A stretch of 64,000 nucleotides of DNA, taken from NCBI RefSeq assembly GCF_035621455.1, contig NZ_CP141823.1:1736001-1800000 (forward strand), in the 5' to 3' direction. Under the pieces are notes generated by a model that saw nothing but the letters and a program-made list of their open reading frames with translations, did not search any database and was not told the DNA's origin. A program made the position numbers and the translations under genes. The DNA comes from Vibrio natriegens NBRC 15636 = ATCC 14048 = DSM 759 (GTDB lineage Bacteria; Pseudomonadota; Gammaproteobacteria; Enterobacterales; Vibrionaceae). Below are positions 24,557 to 32,664 of this stretch, piece after piece (positions within the stretch are counted from its first letter, which is position 1; every line of letters starts with the position of its first letter).

Positions 24557-24968
24557 ATTATCTGAATTTGTACGCGAAAACGCTATAGGGCTCAGTTGTT
24601 TATATTTGATTGGTGGTAAATGAGCCCTATTGCTGATTTTTTAGATCAAAGTATTCAAGTTTGAACAGTTAACATTAACATTAATTTTTTAAATCTTTCA
24701 TCCCTCTTTATTTATCAGTATGTTGTTGCTTATTTCATGGTAATTACATAGCCGTACAATTAACAATGTGTACTACCAGGTCAGGTATTTTTCTTAAATG
24801 AGAAATTAATCATCATTGGTCAATGCGTTATTTATATGCATTTTTATTTATATAAATATCAACAATTGGTCTAGAATAGTAGATACCATTTCCTTATTAC
24901 TTAGTTAAATATATTTAAGCTGTTTACTTTTAAATACATTTCTAGTTAGGTACTAGAGGGTTAATACA
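24557..24968. other. AT-rich intergenic region between two hydrolase genes
   Basis: About 410 bases of unusually AT-rich DNA. An inverted repeat ATAGGGCTCA (24585-24594) / TGAGCCCTAT (24621-24630) followed by TTTTTT is a probable terminator for the lipase-like gene. I looked for a small immunity-type ORF and saw none with a ribosome site. Confidence 0.55.
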
Positions 24969-25712
24969 ATGAAAATTACAGAGTTGTTAACCATTAAAAC
25001 GCCACTTCCCGTCAGTGAATTAGTTGAAAAACAAGTAGAAGAGTTACAAAAGGCGCTATGTATTCTCGGCTACCCGGTAGGTACAGTCGATGGACTCATA
25101 GGGCCTAAAACTCGCAACGCATGGGCCGAGTTCAAAACCGATGAACTACCAGGAAACCCTGTCCTAATCGGCAAGGAGTCGATTGAGCGTTTACAAGTGA
25201 GGTTAGATGGTATTACCGCAAATGATACTTATGACTTTACTTGTAGAGAAGGCGTGATAGACGCAATCAAACATGAATGTGTAGAGCAAGGCTTAGTACT
25301 CGACACACAGAAAGCATACGTACTCGCGACAACTCAGTGGGAAACCAATCAAACGTTCATGCCTGTTCGTGAAGCCTATTGGCTTAGCGAAAACTGGCGA
25401 AAGAAAAATCTCAGATATTTTCCGTTCTACGGTAGGGGATTTGTACAACTTACTTGGAAGAATAACTACGAGAAGTATTCACAGTTACTGGATATAGATA
25501 TGACTAATCAACCGGATATTGCCATGCAGCCTAATATTGCTTTATTTGTTCTTATTCATGGTTTTAAAACCGGCACCTTCACTGGTAGAAGAATTTCTGA
25601 TTATATTAATGATAATAATACGGACTTTATTGGTGCAAGACGGTGTATTAATGGCTCTGATAGAGCTCATGAAATATCCGAGATTGCAAAGGGATTTCTG
25701 AGGAAGTTTTAA
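24969..25712 (+). CDS. Peptidoglycan-binding + GH19-like lysozyme/chitinase-fold protein
   Basis: A 247-residue protein without a clear signal peptide. Residues about 22-56 are a PG_binding_1 repeat (LQKALCILGYPVGTVDGLIG, PKTRNAWAEF). Residues about 92-245 follow the GH19/lysozyme plan: QWETNQTFMPVREAYW carries the likely catalytic Glu125 and a second Glu135, then FYGRGFVQLTWKNNYEKYSQ and QPDIAMQPNIALFVLIHGF. Cell-wall cleavage is the likely activity. The missing signal peptide suggests phage-type or type VI delivery. The ribosome site (AGAGGG) is moderate. Flanks are much more AT-rich than the rest of the window, hinting at transfer. The stem-loop at 25741-25781 follows. Confidence 0.8.
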   Translation: MKITELLTIKTPLPVSELVEKQVEELQKALCILGYPVGTVDGLIGPKTRNAWAEFKTDELPGNPVLIGKESIERLQVRLDGITANDTYDFTCREGVIDAIKHECVEQGLVLDTQKAYVLATTQWETNQTFMPVREAYWLSENWRKKNLRYFPFYGRGFVQLTWKNNYEKYSQLLDIDMTNQPDIAMQPNIALFVLIHGFKTGTFTGRRISDYINDNNTDFIGARRCINGSDRAHEISEIAKGFLRKF

Positions 25713-25740
25713 TTAAACAAATCAAATCGGCAACTTATTG

Positions 25741-25781
25741 ATTGGGCGAAGAAATTATTAAAATAAATATTATCGCCCAAT
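25741..25781. terminator. Stem-loop between convergent genes
   Basis: ATTGGGCGA (25741-25749) / TCGCCCAAT (25773-25781), a perfect nine-base stem with an AT-rich loop, placed between the convergent lysozyme-like and PPC-domain genes. Confidence 0.6.
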
Positions 25782-25807
25782 TACACTTACTTTGTCAGGT
25801 ATATTAC

Positions 25808-26218
25808 TTAATTAGTTGAAGTAATGTTTACCTGTAATTCTGTATATCCGGTGCTTTCATCCATCTCACGGCTAAAGGTGAGTTTAGGGTAATTATGGAT
25901 GATTAACTCAGCTGTCGTATCAATGATTGTGCCTTCCATTAAGTGTCCACCCCAAACGTGCCCGTGCTCATCGGAAAGCGAAATATGTACATGTTGATGC
26001 TCGGGTGTCAACGTCCCCATTACCGATACAATTTCTAAAGGTTCTTGTTTGATTAAAGTTGATTTGGCACCCGCGAGACGAAGCTGGAGTTGTGACACAC
26101 AGCCGACGCAAGAAGCGATTGAGCCTGCTGTAATGCCTTGTTCCAGCACAATCTGCGCGAGGCTTTGTTTAAGATCCATACCTTTGGTTAGCCTAACTAC
26201 GATGACGTTTAATGACAT
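25808..26218 (-). CDS. PPC-domain (DUF296) DNA-binding-like protein
   Basis: A 136-residue protein that is a single PPC/DUF296 domain. KGMDLKQSLAQIVLEQGITA begins the fold, and the metal-site histidines appear in PEHQHVHISLSDEHGHVWGG followed by HLMEGTIIDTTAELII. In plants the domain accompanies AT-hooks; free-standing bacterial copies are trimeric and their role is not well defined. The gene starts one base after the TetR stop codon with AAGGAA inside the TetR tail, so the two are a translationally coupled operon. Its expression is therefore probably tied to that regulator. Confidence 0.88.
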   Translation of the reverse strand: MSLNVIVVRLTKGMDLKQSLAQIVLEQGITAGSIASCVGCVSQLQLRLAGAKSTLIKQEPLEIVSVMGTLTPEHQHVHISLSDEHGHVWGGHLMEGTIIDTTAELIIHNYPKLTFSREMDESTGYTELQVNITSTN

Positions 26219-26219
26219 A

Positions 26220-26795
26220 TTATTTCCTTATTAAGGTGAGTAAACACGATAACGCTGTGTCTAAATCGTCATAACGCTTGGCCTTACCAAGTACCCGCAT
26301 TCCTTGCATATTGTTGAGAATAAAACAGGCTAGTTCTTTTGGTTTGAGCGTTTTAGGAATTAATGTTTCCCTTTGTGCGTTTTTTATTGCTTCACTCATG
26401 ATTTCGATGAGATGGTCAAACAAAAAGTGCCCCATACGTAATACATCGTTATCTTCACCAGCGTGTTCTACCAACGCATTTTGAACAAAACATCCGTAGC
26501 TACTTTTGCGCTGTAGTTGGGCAAAAGACGTCAAAAACGCTTCGATTTCACGCAGGGAAGCGTCATCTTTACTCAAATTCTCCAGAGAGGGTAACGAGAC
26601 TTTTTTCAGGTATGCGTCTAACGCCTCGTAATAAAGCTGCTGTTTGTCGCCATAGGTATTGTAAAGGCTGAAACGGTTAATGTTCAGTTCGTCTGTGAGA
26701 TCGGAGATAGAGGTATTTGAAAAACCTTTGCGCCAGAACAGGTTCATGGCGACCAAGAGCTTCTCATCTCGGTCAAAGTTAGCTTTTCTTGCCAT
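26220..26795 (-). CDS. TetR-family transcriptional regulator
   Basis: A 191-residue regulator. Residues 1-55 form the TetR helix-turn-helix (ARKANFDRDEKLLVAMNLFW, then NTSISDLTDELNINRFSLYN and TYGDKQQLYYEAL). The C-terminal ligand domain includes RKSSYGCFVQNALVEHAGED, typical of the YxxF/AcrR-like group. The frame opens at a GTG (26807); I prefer the ATG at 26795, although its ribosome site is weak. It is the first gene of a unit with the PPC-domain gene and is divergent from a glutathione transferase. The dyad at 26902-26917 in the shared promoter is its likely operator. Confidence 0.88.
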   Translation of the reverse strand: MARKANFDRDEKLLVAMNLFWRKGFSNTSISDLTDELNINRFSLYNTYGDKQQLYYEALDAYLKKVSLPSLENLSKDDASLREIEAFLTSFAQLQRKSSYGCFVQNALVEHAGEDNDVLRMGHFLFDHLIEIMSEAIKNAQRETLIPKTLKPKELACFILNNMQGMRVLGKAKRYDDLDTALSCLLTLIRK

Positions 26796-26901
26796 ATAGG
26801 TACCCACTTAAAAATCGTTGCTTTGATAGATTTTTCAATCTTATGAAGTGACGAGTAATTATATTCTTGACTGATCGTTTATAAACTGGCTACAGTATAA
26901 C

Positions 26902-26917
26902 CTAACCGAACAGTTAG
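26902..26917. promoter_or_regulatory. Candidate TetR operator (CTAAC-N6-GTTAG)
   Basis: CTAACCGAACAGTTAG is a short dyad located 21 bases before the glutathione transferase start codon, between the divergent genes. The position suits autoregulation and control of the neighbour; the binding protein is inferred. Confidence 0.5.
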
Positions 26918-26937
26918 ATAAAGGAATAGGGTGTTAC

Positions 26938-27552
26938 ATGAAGCTATATGAAACCGCGATGACGCCAAGTTGCAAGCGCGTTAACATTTTTCTTAAAGAA
27001 ATCGGTGGAGATGTCAAACGAGTCGCAATAAATGTACGTGACGGAGATAACCTTACGGATTCTTTCAAACAAAAGAGTGTGAATGGAAAAGTTCCGGTTT
27101 TAGAGTTCGATGATGGCACCACAATTTGTGAAAGTGTGGCGATTTGTCGCTATTTCGATGAAGAGTTCAGTAACGATCTCAACTTATTTGGTGGAAATCA
27201 ACGTGAACGTGCTCAGGTTGAAATGTGGCATCGTGTTGTTGAGTTTCAGGGGCTATACGCAGCATTTCAGGCATTCCGTAACATCAGCGCTATCTATAAG
27301 GATCGCGAAAACTGCGTAAAAGAGTGGGGCGAGGAGTCAAAATCTCGCGTATTGGAATTTTTACCGGTTTTGGATAAACGTTTAGCGGAAAGTGAGTTTA
27401 TCGCGACTGATCGATTTACTATTGTAGATATTACTGGTTACCTGTTCGTTGGATTTGCAATTAATGCACTTCAGATTGATGTGCTTTCAACGGCTCCAAA
27501 TATCGCTCGTTGGTTTGAGAAAATCTCAGCTCGAGAAGCCTTTCAAAGCTAA
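26938..27552 (+). CDS. Glutathione S-transferase family protein
   Basis: A 204-residue cytosolic GST. The N-terminal thioredoxin-like domain (residues 1-80) has MKLYETAMTPSCKRVNIFLK, the cis-proline motif GKVPVLEFDDGTTICESVAI and the ESxAI glutathione-binding Glu-Ser. The helical C-terminal domain holds RFTIVDITGYLFVGFAINA, the family's N-capping-box region. Ser/Cys near the N-terminus suggests a beta- or theta-like class. It is divergent from the TetR-PPC operon and probably induced by the TetR ligand, perhaps an electrophile. That regulation is inferred from the arrangement. Confidence 0.92.
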   Translation: MKLYETAMTPSCKRVNIFLKEIGGDVKRVAINVRDGDNLTDSFKQKSVNGKVPVLEFDDGTTICESVAICRYFDEEFSNDLNLFGGNQRERAQVEMWHRVVEFQGLYAAFQAFRNISAIYKDRENCVKEWGEESKSRVLEFLPVLDKRLAESEFIATDRFTIVDITGYLFVGFAINALQIDVLSTAPNIARWFEKISAREAFQS

Positions 27553-27792
27553 AATACGCTGATCTTCATCTGGTCATAGAAAGCAGTAAGGATAAAGTGA
27601 ATCTTGCTGCTTTTGACTTCTATGGTATGAAACACGTTCAAATTGTTGAGTATTTCTCTTCTTTTGTAGTCACTCACCTATAATTAAATGTGTCACTGCT
27701 AGATTCGCTTTCTGAACGATAGAATCCCTTGTTCAGGGGGCGTTGAGCAGGGGCTTTAATTGGTAAAGTGCGATAGAGACAAGGAGAGGTTT

Positions 27793-28056
27793 ATGCATAT
27801 TCAACCTAAAACCATCAATAATGTCCTGATTGCAATGTTGATGATTTCTATCTTCGGATTGATTGCAATGTATAACAACAATACCCAACAGAATCAGGAG
27901 ATTGAACAGCTGCGTGGTCAACTGATAGAGAAAGAAAATCAGATAGTTGTCTCTAACGAAGCGTTATCGTATACGCGTTACCAACATCAATTATTAGCAG
28001 AAGATTACAATCGCTATAGAGATGAGCAATCAATGAGTAACGTGTTAAGTCAGTAA
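27793..28056 (+). CDS. Small single-pass membrane protein with coiled coil, unknown
   Basis: An 87-residue protein. One hydrophobic helix (NVLIAMLMISIFGLIAMY, residues about 10-27) is followed by a charged heptad-rich helix (QNQEIEQLRGQLIEKENQIV) and a tail rich in Tyr, Arg and Asp. The topology suggests a bitopic protein with its coiled coil in the periplasm or cytoplasm. The frame is open from 27760, but AAGGAG stands before the ATG at 27793. I do not recognise the family. It stands alone between the GST gene and a convergent three-gene operon. Confidence 0.7.
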   Translation: MHIQPKTINNVLIAMLMISIFGLIAMYNNNTQQNQEIEQLRGQLIEKENQIVVSNEALSYTRYQHQLLAEDYNRYRDEQSMSNVLSQ

Positions 28057-28171
28057 ACCAAAGGTTCTATTGAGGGGAAGGGGAATCACTTTGGATTGCT
28101 GTGGGAGCGTATAACACTTAACTCGTTCTATTGTTTCGCACAAACATATCTAACCTGATAAAAAATCTAAA

Positions 28172-28203
28172 AACCAAGTAAAGCGTTTCTGCTCTACCTG
28201 GTT
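28172..28203 (-). terminator. Terminator of the three-gene phosphorelay-like operon
   Basis: AACCAAGTAAAGC (28172-28184) pairs with GCTCTACCTGGTT (28191-28203) with two mismatched positions. On the minus strand it leads into TTTTTAGATTTTTT, so it fits an intrinsic terminator 20 bases after the last gene. Confidence 0.7.
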
Positions 28204-28224
28204 CCTAGCGCTGACGAGCTGTCA

Positions 28225-28422
28225 CTATTTTGATTCTGTTGTTTGTGTTGGAGTAAGCAAAGCTGCCAACTCTTCTTGCGTAAGTAAATCATCAGTTCTG
28301 AACATACCGTTTTCGTCATCTAACGACATTTTTGTTCGGCTAATGAGGTACCTTTTCTGAGTTGGCGTTAAATCTTTGAGCGAATCAATAAGCTCTCTAA
28401 AGTTGCTGCTGTTCATTGCCAT
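28225..28422 (-). CDS. Small protein of unknown function, last gene of the HPt operon
   Basis: About 65 residues (MAMNSSNFRELIDSLKDLTP...). A helical N-terminal segment containing LTPTQKRYLISRTKM is followed by an acidic tail (DDENGMFRTDDLLTQEELAA). It looks like a small helical adaptor; I recognise no family. The frame is open to 28458, overlapping the preceding gene, but GGGGGGA precedes the ATG at 28422, so I use that. It lies 19 bases after the degenerate HPt gene and before a terminator, so it belongs to that operon. Confidence 0.62.
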   Translation of the reverse strand: MAMNSSNFRELIDSLKDLTPTQKRYLISRTKMSLDDENGMFRTDDLLTQEELAALLTPTQTTESK

Positions 28423-28441
28423 ATATCCCCCCGCTTTAAGC

Positions 28442-28789
28442 CTATACAGATTTGCCATTCATATTGTCTAAGTAAGCAAAAATCTGCTGATTAATCGTTA
28501 ATAGCTCCCTATTAACTATAGTGATATCTGACACATCTGGTGCAATATTGTTGCGTGTATCCTCTTCAATTTCTTGTAATGCTGTGACGGCGGTGTCTTC
28601 GCCGAAGCTTTCTAGTACTCCTTTTAAGCTTTGCGCTAACAAGTGTAGTTCCGGCCAATTTTCATTGGCATATAACTCATTAATGCGTTCCAACCCATTA
28701 ACGTGTTCTTCTAAGTAGGTCGAAAACACGGTGATAATGATCTCTACATCGTTATCCATAGCTTTGTTTAACACGTCAAAATTGATCAT
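28442..28789 (-). CDS. HPt-domain-like protein lacking the phosphorylatable histidine
   Basis: A 115-residue all-helical protein with the size and pattern of a histidine phosphotransfer domain: IIITVFSTYLEEHVNGLERI, then LLAQSLKGVLESFGEDTAVT and ALQEIEED. In true HPt domains the central motif is AHSLKG; here it reads AQSLKG, so Gln53 (codon 28631-28633) replaces the phospho-histidine. His49 lies one turn away but is not in the usual place. It probably binds a receiver domain without relaying phosphate, an inference from the substitution. It is the middle gene of a minus-strand operon with a receiver-like gene 30 bases upstream. Confidence 0.8.
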   Translation of the reverse strand: MINFDVLNKAMDNDVEIIITVFSTYLEEHVNGLERINELYANENWPELHLLAQSLKGVLESFGEDTAVTALQEIEEDTRNNIAPDVSDITIVNRELLTINQQIFAYLDNMNGKSV

Positions 28790-28819
28790 TTATTAATCCC
28801 TGTAAAGAATACGTTGGTT

Positions 28820-29323
28820 CTATGATGCAGGCAGTCGATTGGTGTAAAAATCCGCGAGATAGCTTTCTAACCAATAAGAACAGTTAGGAGGTATTGCTCG
28901 TTGTACTAAGTGTTTGACTCTATGATCGTTTGATGCGTTTGTTACTTCGGCGGTATCAATTGAACTCAGTTTGGGTGTTTGCCCAACTGAATACGTGTGC
29001 TTTTTCAGAGTAAAAAGAAGTTTCTGACGCCGATTCCACGATGCTGATTGTTGTTGTGGAATGCTTTGAGCCAGTTTAACTGAGGGGTGTTCAAGTATCT
29101 TAGCGTCAGAAGATTGGAATAAAATACAGTATAAACAGGGTAATGCAGAGTCGAGATGAAAAGTGAAGAAAACGAAGCTCGCTTGTGCACTTATTTCACA
29201 AGTTGGATTTGATGCCTTTCCACCTAATGGGATGAGTTGGTTAACCATCAAAATTGAAGTCGTTAAACATTGATCAACGACTAACACATTCATCTCATCA
29301 AGTGCGACTTCACCCTCAGTCAA
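28820..29323 (-). CDS. Divergent receiver-like protein, first gene of the HPt operon
   Basis: A 167-residue protein whose N-terminus MNVLVVDQCLTTSILMVNQL matches strand 1 and helix 1 of response-regulator receivers. The acidic pair is DQ instead of DD or ED, and the phospho-Asp strand is replaced by FVFFTFHLDSALPCL. The rest, including SYWLESYLADFYTNRLP, is not familiar. It looks like a degenerate receiver or a very divergent relative. A TTG at 29323 has AAGGA upstream; an in-frame ATG at 29293 directly begins the receiver-like part but has a poor ribosome site. The start is uncertain. Confidence 0.55.
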   Translation of the reverse strand: MTEGEVALDEMNVLVVDQCLTTSILMVNQLIPLGGKASNPTCEISAQASFVFFTFHLDSALPCLYCILFQSSDAKILEHPSVKLAQSIPQQQSASWNRRQKLLFTLKKHTYSVGQTPKLSSIDTAEVTNASNDHRVKHLVQRAIPPNCSYWLESYLADFYTNRLPAS

Positions 29324-29687
29324 TGTACGTTTTCCTTGCAGAGTATTACTTTTAAACTAGTAACCCGAATAGATAAATTCAAGGTGGCAAGGGTAAAACA
29401 AGATATCGCCCAAACTTTAAGGTCTTTCGTATGGTTAAGCGTCGTTGCTTAATGTGATCTAATGGAAAATTCTAGATTTGGTTTGAATATTCGACGCAAC
29501 AAGCAGATCTGAGGTGATAAGTCGTCGGTCGTTAAATTGGGTGGAAGGCGTAGATCAGAAAGATTAGTCTAAGCGCTTTTTAGGCATTTTGAAGGGCAAC
29601 TTCTTTTCGTAATAAGAAAAAAATAGACAAACCGAAGTTTGTCTATTTTGTAGTTTTACCAAGTTTTAACTCAGAGATACAACGAAA
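29324..29687. other. Intergenic region between the HPt operon and gcvP
   Basis: About 360 bases. It contains the promoter region of the leftward HPt operon and, near its right end, the gcvP terminator (29617-29651). No ORF or other RNA is seen. Confidence 0.5.
29617..29651 (-). terminator. Intrinsic terminator after gcvP
   Basis: Perfect 13-base stem AAAATAGACAAAC (29620-29632) / GTTTGTCTATTTT (29637-29649) with a CGAA loop, followed on the minus strand by a T tract. Confidence 0.88.
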
Positions 29688-32552
29688 TTAGTCTTCGTAG
29701 TTCTCAATGCTTGGGCACGAGCAGATTAGGTTACGGTCGCCGTAAACATTATCTACGCGGTTCACTGTTGGCCAGTATTTCCAAGACTTAGTCGCTTTCG
29801 ATGGGAAACAGCCTAGCTCACGAGAGTAAGGGCGATCCCATTCTGCTGCTGAAAGATCAACTTGAGTGTGTGGAGCGTTAACTAGAGGGTTGTTCTCTAG
29901 TGGCCACTCACCGTTTTTCACTTTTGTCATCTCTTCGCGGATTGCGATCATTGCCTCACAGAAGCGGTCTAGCTCTTCCAAATCTTCTGATTCAGTTGGT
30001 TCAACCATCAGTGTACCTGCAACTGGGAATGACATCGTTGGCGCGTGGAAACCGTAGTCCATTAGACGCTTCGCGATGTCTTCTTCGCTGATGCCTGTTT
30101 CTTCTTTAAGCGGACGAATATCAACGATACATTCGTGCGCTACGCGGCCATTTTTACCACGGTAAAGAATTGGGTAGTGTGGACGCAGACGCTCCATCAC
30201 GTAGTTGGCGTTAAGAATCGCAACTTTAGTCGCTTCTTGTAGGCCAGCTTCACCCATCATCGCGATGTAAGCCCATGAGATAGGCAGGATAGATGCGCTA
30301 CCCATATCTGCTGCAGAAACCGCTAGCTCTTTACCTTCAACACCGTTCTCGATGTGACCTGGTAGGAAAGGTGCCAGGTGAGATTTAACACCGATAGGAC
30401 CCATACCTGGACCACCACCACCGTGAGGGATACAGAAGGTTTTGTGTAGGTTCAAGTGAGAAACGTCAGAGCCGATGAAACCTGGAGAGGTTAGGGCAAC
30501 CTGTGCGTTCATGTTAGCGCCGTCCAGGTAAACCTGACCACCTGCTGCATGAACCATTTCACATACTTCTTTCACGTGCTCTTCGTATACGCCGTGCGTA
30601 GAAGGGTAAGTGATCATGATGCTTGATAGGTTGTCTTTGTGTTTCTCAATTTTCGCTGCTAAGTCAGTCATGTCGATGTTGCCATCTTCATCACATTTCA
30701 CCACAACGACTTTCATTGATACCATTGACGCTGTCGCTGGGTTAGTACCGTGTGCTGAGCTTGGGATCAAACATACGTTACGGTGACCTTCGCCACGGCT
30801 GTCGTGATAGCGTTGAATCGCGATAAGGCCAGCGTATTCACCAGATGCACCAGAGTTTGGCTGTAGAGAGAAATCATCGTAACCAGTGATTTCACATAGC
30901 TTCTCTTTAAGATCTTTCGCTAGCGCAGAGTAACCTGCCGCTTGCTCTAGAGGAGCGAATGGGTGGATAGAACCAAACTCAGGCCAAGTAACAGGGATCA
31001 TCTCTGCTGCTGCGTTTAGTTTCATCGTACAGCTGCCCAGCGGGATCATACCGTGAGTCAGTGAGAAGTCTTTGTTCTCTAGCTGTTTCAGGTAACGCAT
31101 CATTTGCGTTTCGCTGTGGTGCGTGTTGAATACTGGGTGAGTCAGGAACTTAGACGTACGACGTAGCGCTTCAGGAATAGCAGCAAACTCGTTGGTTGCG
31201 ATTTCAGAAGACAGAGCGTTAACATCTTGTTGAACACCAAACACTTCAAATAGAGCGTTGATGTCGTCAGTAGTTGTTGTTTCGTCGAAGCTGATACCTA
31301 GCTTGCCATTTAGCTTACGCAGGTTGATGTCTGCCGCTTGTGCTTTCGCGTAAAGCTCTTCAGTTTTGCCATCTGTGTTGATCGTGATGGTGTCAAAGAA
31401 GCTATTGTGAGCAAGCTCGTAGCCAGACTTAGTCAGACCAGCAGCCAGAATCGCAGTCATGTGGTGAGTGCGACGAGCGATAGTGCGTAGACCTTCTGCG
31501 CCGTGGAATACCGCGTAGAAAGATGCCATGTTCGCTAGTAGTGCTTGCGCAGTACAGATGTTTGATGTCGCTTTTTCACGGCGGATGTGCTGTTCACGCG
31601 TTTGCATCGCCATACGCAGTGCTTGGTTGCCGTTTACATCGATAGAAACACCGATTACACGACCAGGCATTGTACGCTTATGCTTATCACGAGTTGCCAT
31701 GAATGCTGCGTGTGGACCGCCGTAACCCATAGGTACGCCGAAACGCTGAGCTGAACCAATAACCACGTCTGCACCCATTTCACCTGCTGGTTTCAGCAAA
31801 GTAGAAGCGAGTAGGTCAGTAGCAACCGTTACTAATGTTTTGTTAGCTTGTGCTTTCGCGATGATGTCCGTTAAATCACGTACTTCACCTGTTGTACCTG
31901 GGTACTGAACTAGCGCACCAAATACGTCTTGTTCTGGTAGTGATTCAAGTGAACCAACGAGTACTTCAAAGCCAATGTATTTAGCACGAGTTTTTACAAC
32001 TTCTAGAGTTTGTGGGTGAACATCGTCAGCCACGAAGAATACGTTACTTTTGCTCTTACCTGCACGCTTACATAGCGTCATCGCTTCAGCTGCTGCCGTT
32101 GCTTCGTCAAGAAGAGAAGCGTTCGCGATTTCCATACCAGTTAGGTCCATGACCATTTGTTGGTAGTTAAGAAGCGCTTCCAGACGACCTTGAGAGATCT
32201 CTGGTTGGTAAGGAGTGTAAGCTGTGTACCAGCCTGGGTTTTCTAGTACGTTACGTAGAATGACATTTGGCGTGAAGGTGTTGTAGTAACCTTGACCGAT
32301 GAACGTACGTTTAATTTGGTTTTGGTCAGCGAATTTGCGCATCGCAACCAGCATGTCCGCTTCGCTTTTCGCTTCTGCTAGTGCTAGTGGCTTTTCTAGG
32401 CGAATTTGTGCTGGAACCGTTTCTTCGATAAGTGCGTCAAGGTTAGCAACATTGATCGCATCCAACATTTTTTGTTGGTCAGATTTGTTTGGGCCGTTGT
32501 GGCGAGCAACGAACTCATTTTGTGTGCTGAGGCTTTGAAGTAATTCAGTCAT
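29688..32552 (-). CDS. gcvP: Glycine dehydrogenase (decarboxylating), P protein
   Basis: A 954-residue PLP enzyme that decarboxylates glycine and passes the aminomethyl group to lipoyl-GcvH. It is the long single-chain (fused alpha/beta) P protein. The N-terminal FVARHNGPNKSDQQKMLDAI and FIGQGYYNTFTPNVILRNVL are typical, and the PLP lysine is Lys704 in LNLHKTFCIPHGGGGPGMGP. It lies last in the glyA-gcvH-gcvP run, but an intrinsic-terminator-like hairpin stands between gcvH and gcvP, so gcvP expression may depend on read-through or a separate weak promoter. A good AAAGGA precedes the ATG. Confidence 0.97.
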   Translation of the reverse strand: MTELLQSLSTQNEFVARHNGPNKSDQQKMLDAINVANLDALIEETVPAQIRLEKPLALAEAKSEADMLVAMRKFADQNQIKRTFIGQGYYNTFTPNVILRNVLENPGWYTAYTPYQPEISQGRLEALLNYQQMVMDLTGMEIANASLLDEATAAAEAMTLCKRAGKSKSNVFFVADDVHPQTLEVVKTRAKYIGFEVLVGSLESLPEQDVFGALVQYPGTTGEVRDLTDIIAKAQANKTLVTVATDLLASTLLKPAGEMGADVVIGSAQRFGVPMGYGGPHAAFMATRDKHKRTMPGRVIGVSIDVNGNQALRMAMQTREQHIRREKATSNICTAQALLANMASFYAVFHGAEGLRTIARRTHHMTAILAAGLTKSGYELAHNSFFDTITINTDGKTEELYAKAQAADINLRKLNGKLGISFDETTTTDDINALFEVFGVQQDVNALSSEIATNEFAAIPEALRRTSKFLTHPVFNTHHSETQMMRYLKQLENKDFSLTHGMIPLGSCTMKLNAAAEMIPVTWPEFGSIHPFAPLEQAAGYSALAKDLKEKLCEITGYDDFSLQPNSGASGEYAGLIAIQRYHDSRGEGHRNVCLIPSSAHGTNPATASMVSMKVVVVKCDEDGNIDMTDLAAKIEKHKDNLSSIMITYPSTHGVYEEHVKEVCEMVHAAGGQVYLDGANMNAQVALTSPGFIGSDVSHLNLHKTFCIPHGGGGPGMGPIGVKSHLAPFLPGHIENGVEGKELAVSAADMGSASILPISWAYIAMMGEAGLQEATKVAILNANYVMERLRPHYPILYRGKNGRVAHECIVDIRPLKEETGISEEDIAKRLMDYGFHAPTMSFPVAGTLMVEPTESEDLEELDRFCEAMIAIREEMTKVKNGEWPLENNPLVNAPHTQVDLSAAEWDRPYSRELGCFPSKATKSWKYWPTVNRVDNVYGDRNLICSCPSIENYED

Positions 32553-32617
32553 TGTCCTTTACCTACTCCATCGTTCGGGTAACGTATCGGGTCGTTACTG
32601 ATATGGTCCGAACATTG

Positions 32618-32650
32618 AAAAAAAGCTGCCTTCCAGGCGGGGGCAGCTTT
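32618..32650 (-). terminator. Terminator-like hairpin between gcvH and gcvP
   Basis: AAAGCTGCC (32622-32630) / GGCAGCTTT (32642-32650) with a GC-rich loop. On the minus strand it is followed by seven T residues. It lies inside the presumed operon, 15 bases after the gcvH stop codon. Confidence 0.78.
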
Positions 32651-32664
32651 GCAAATCTTCCTAA

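Noticed and set aside
29005..29190. Separate 61-residue gene inside the receiver-like gene
   Set aside because: It overlaps the longer frame in another register and has no ribosome site or recognisable domain; a frameshift explanation is not needed.
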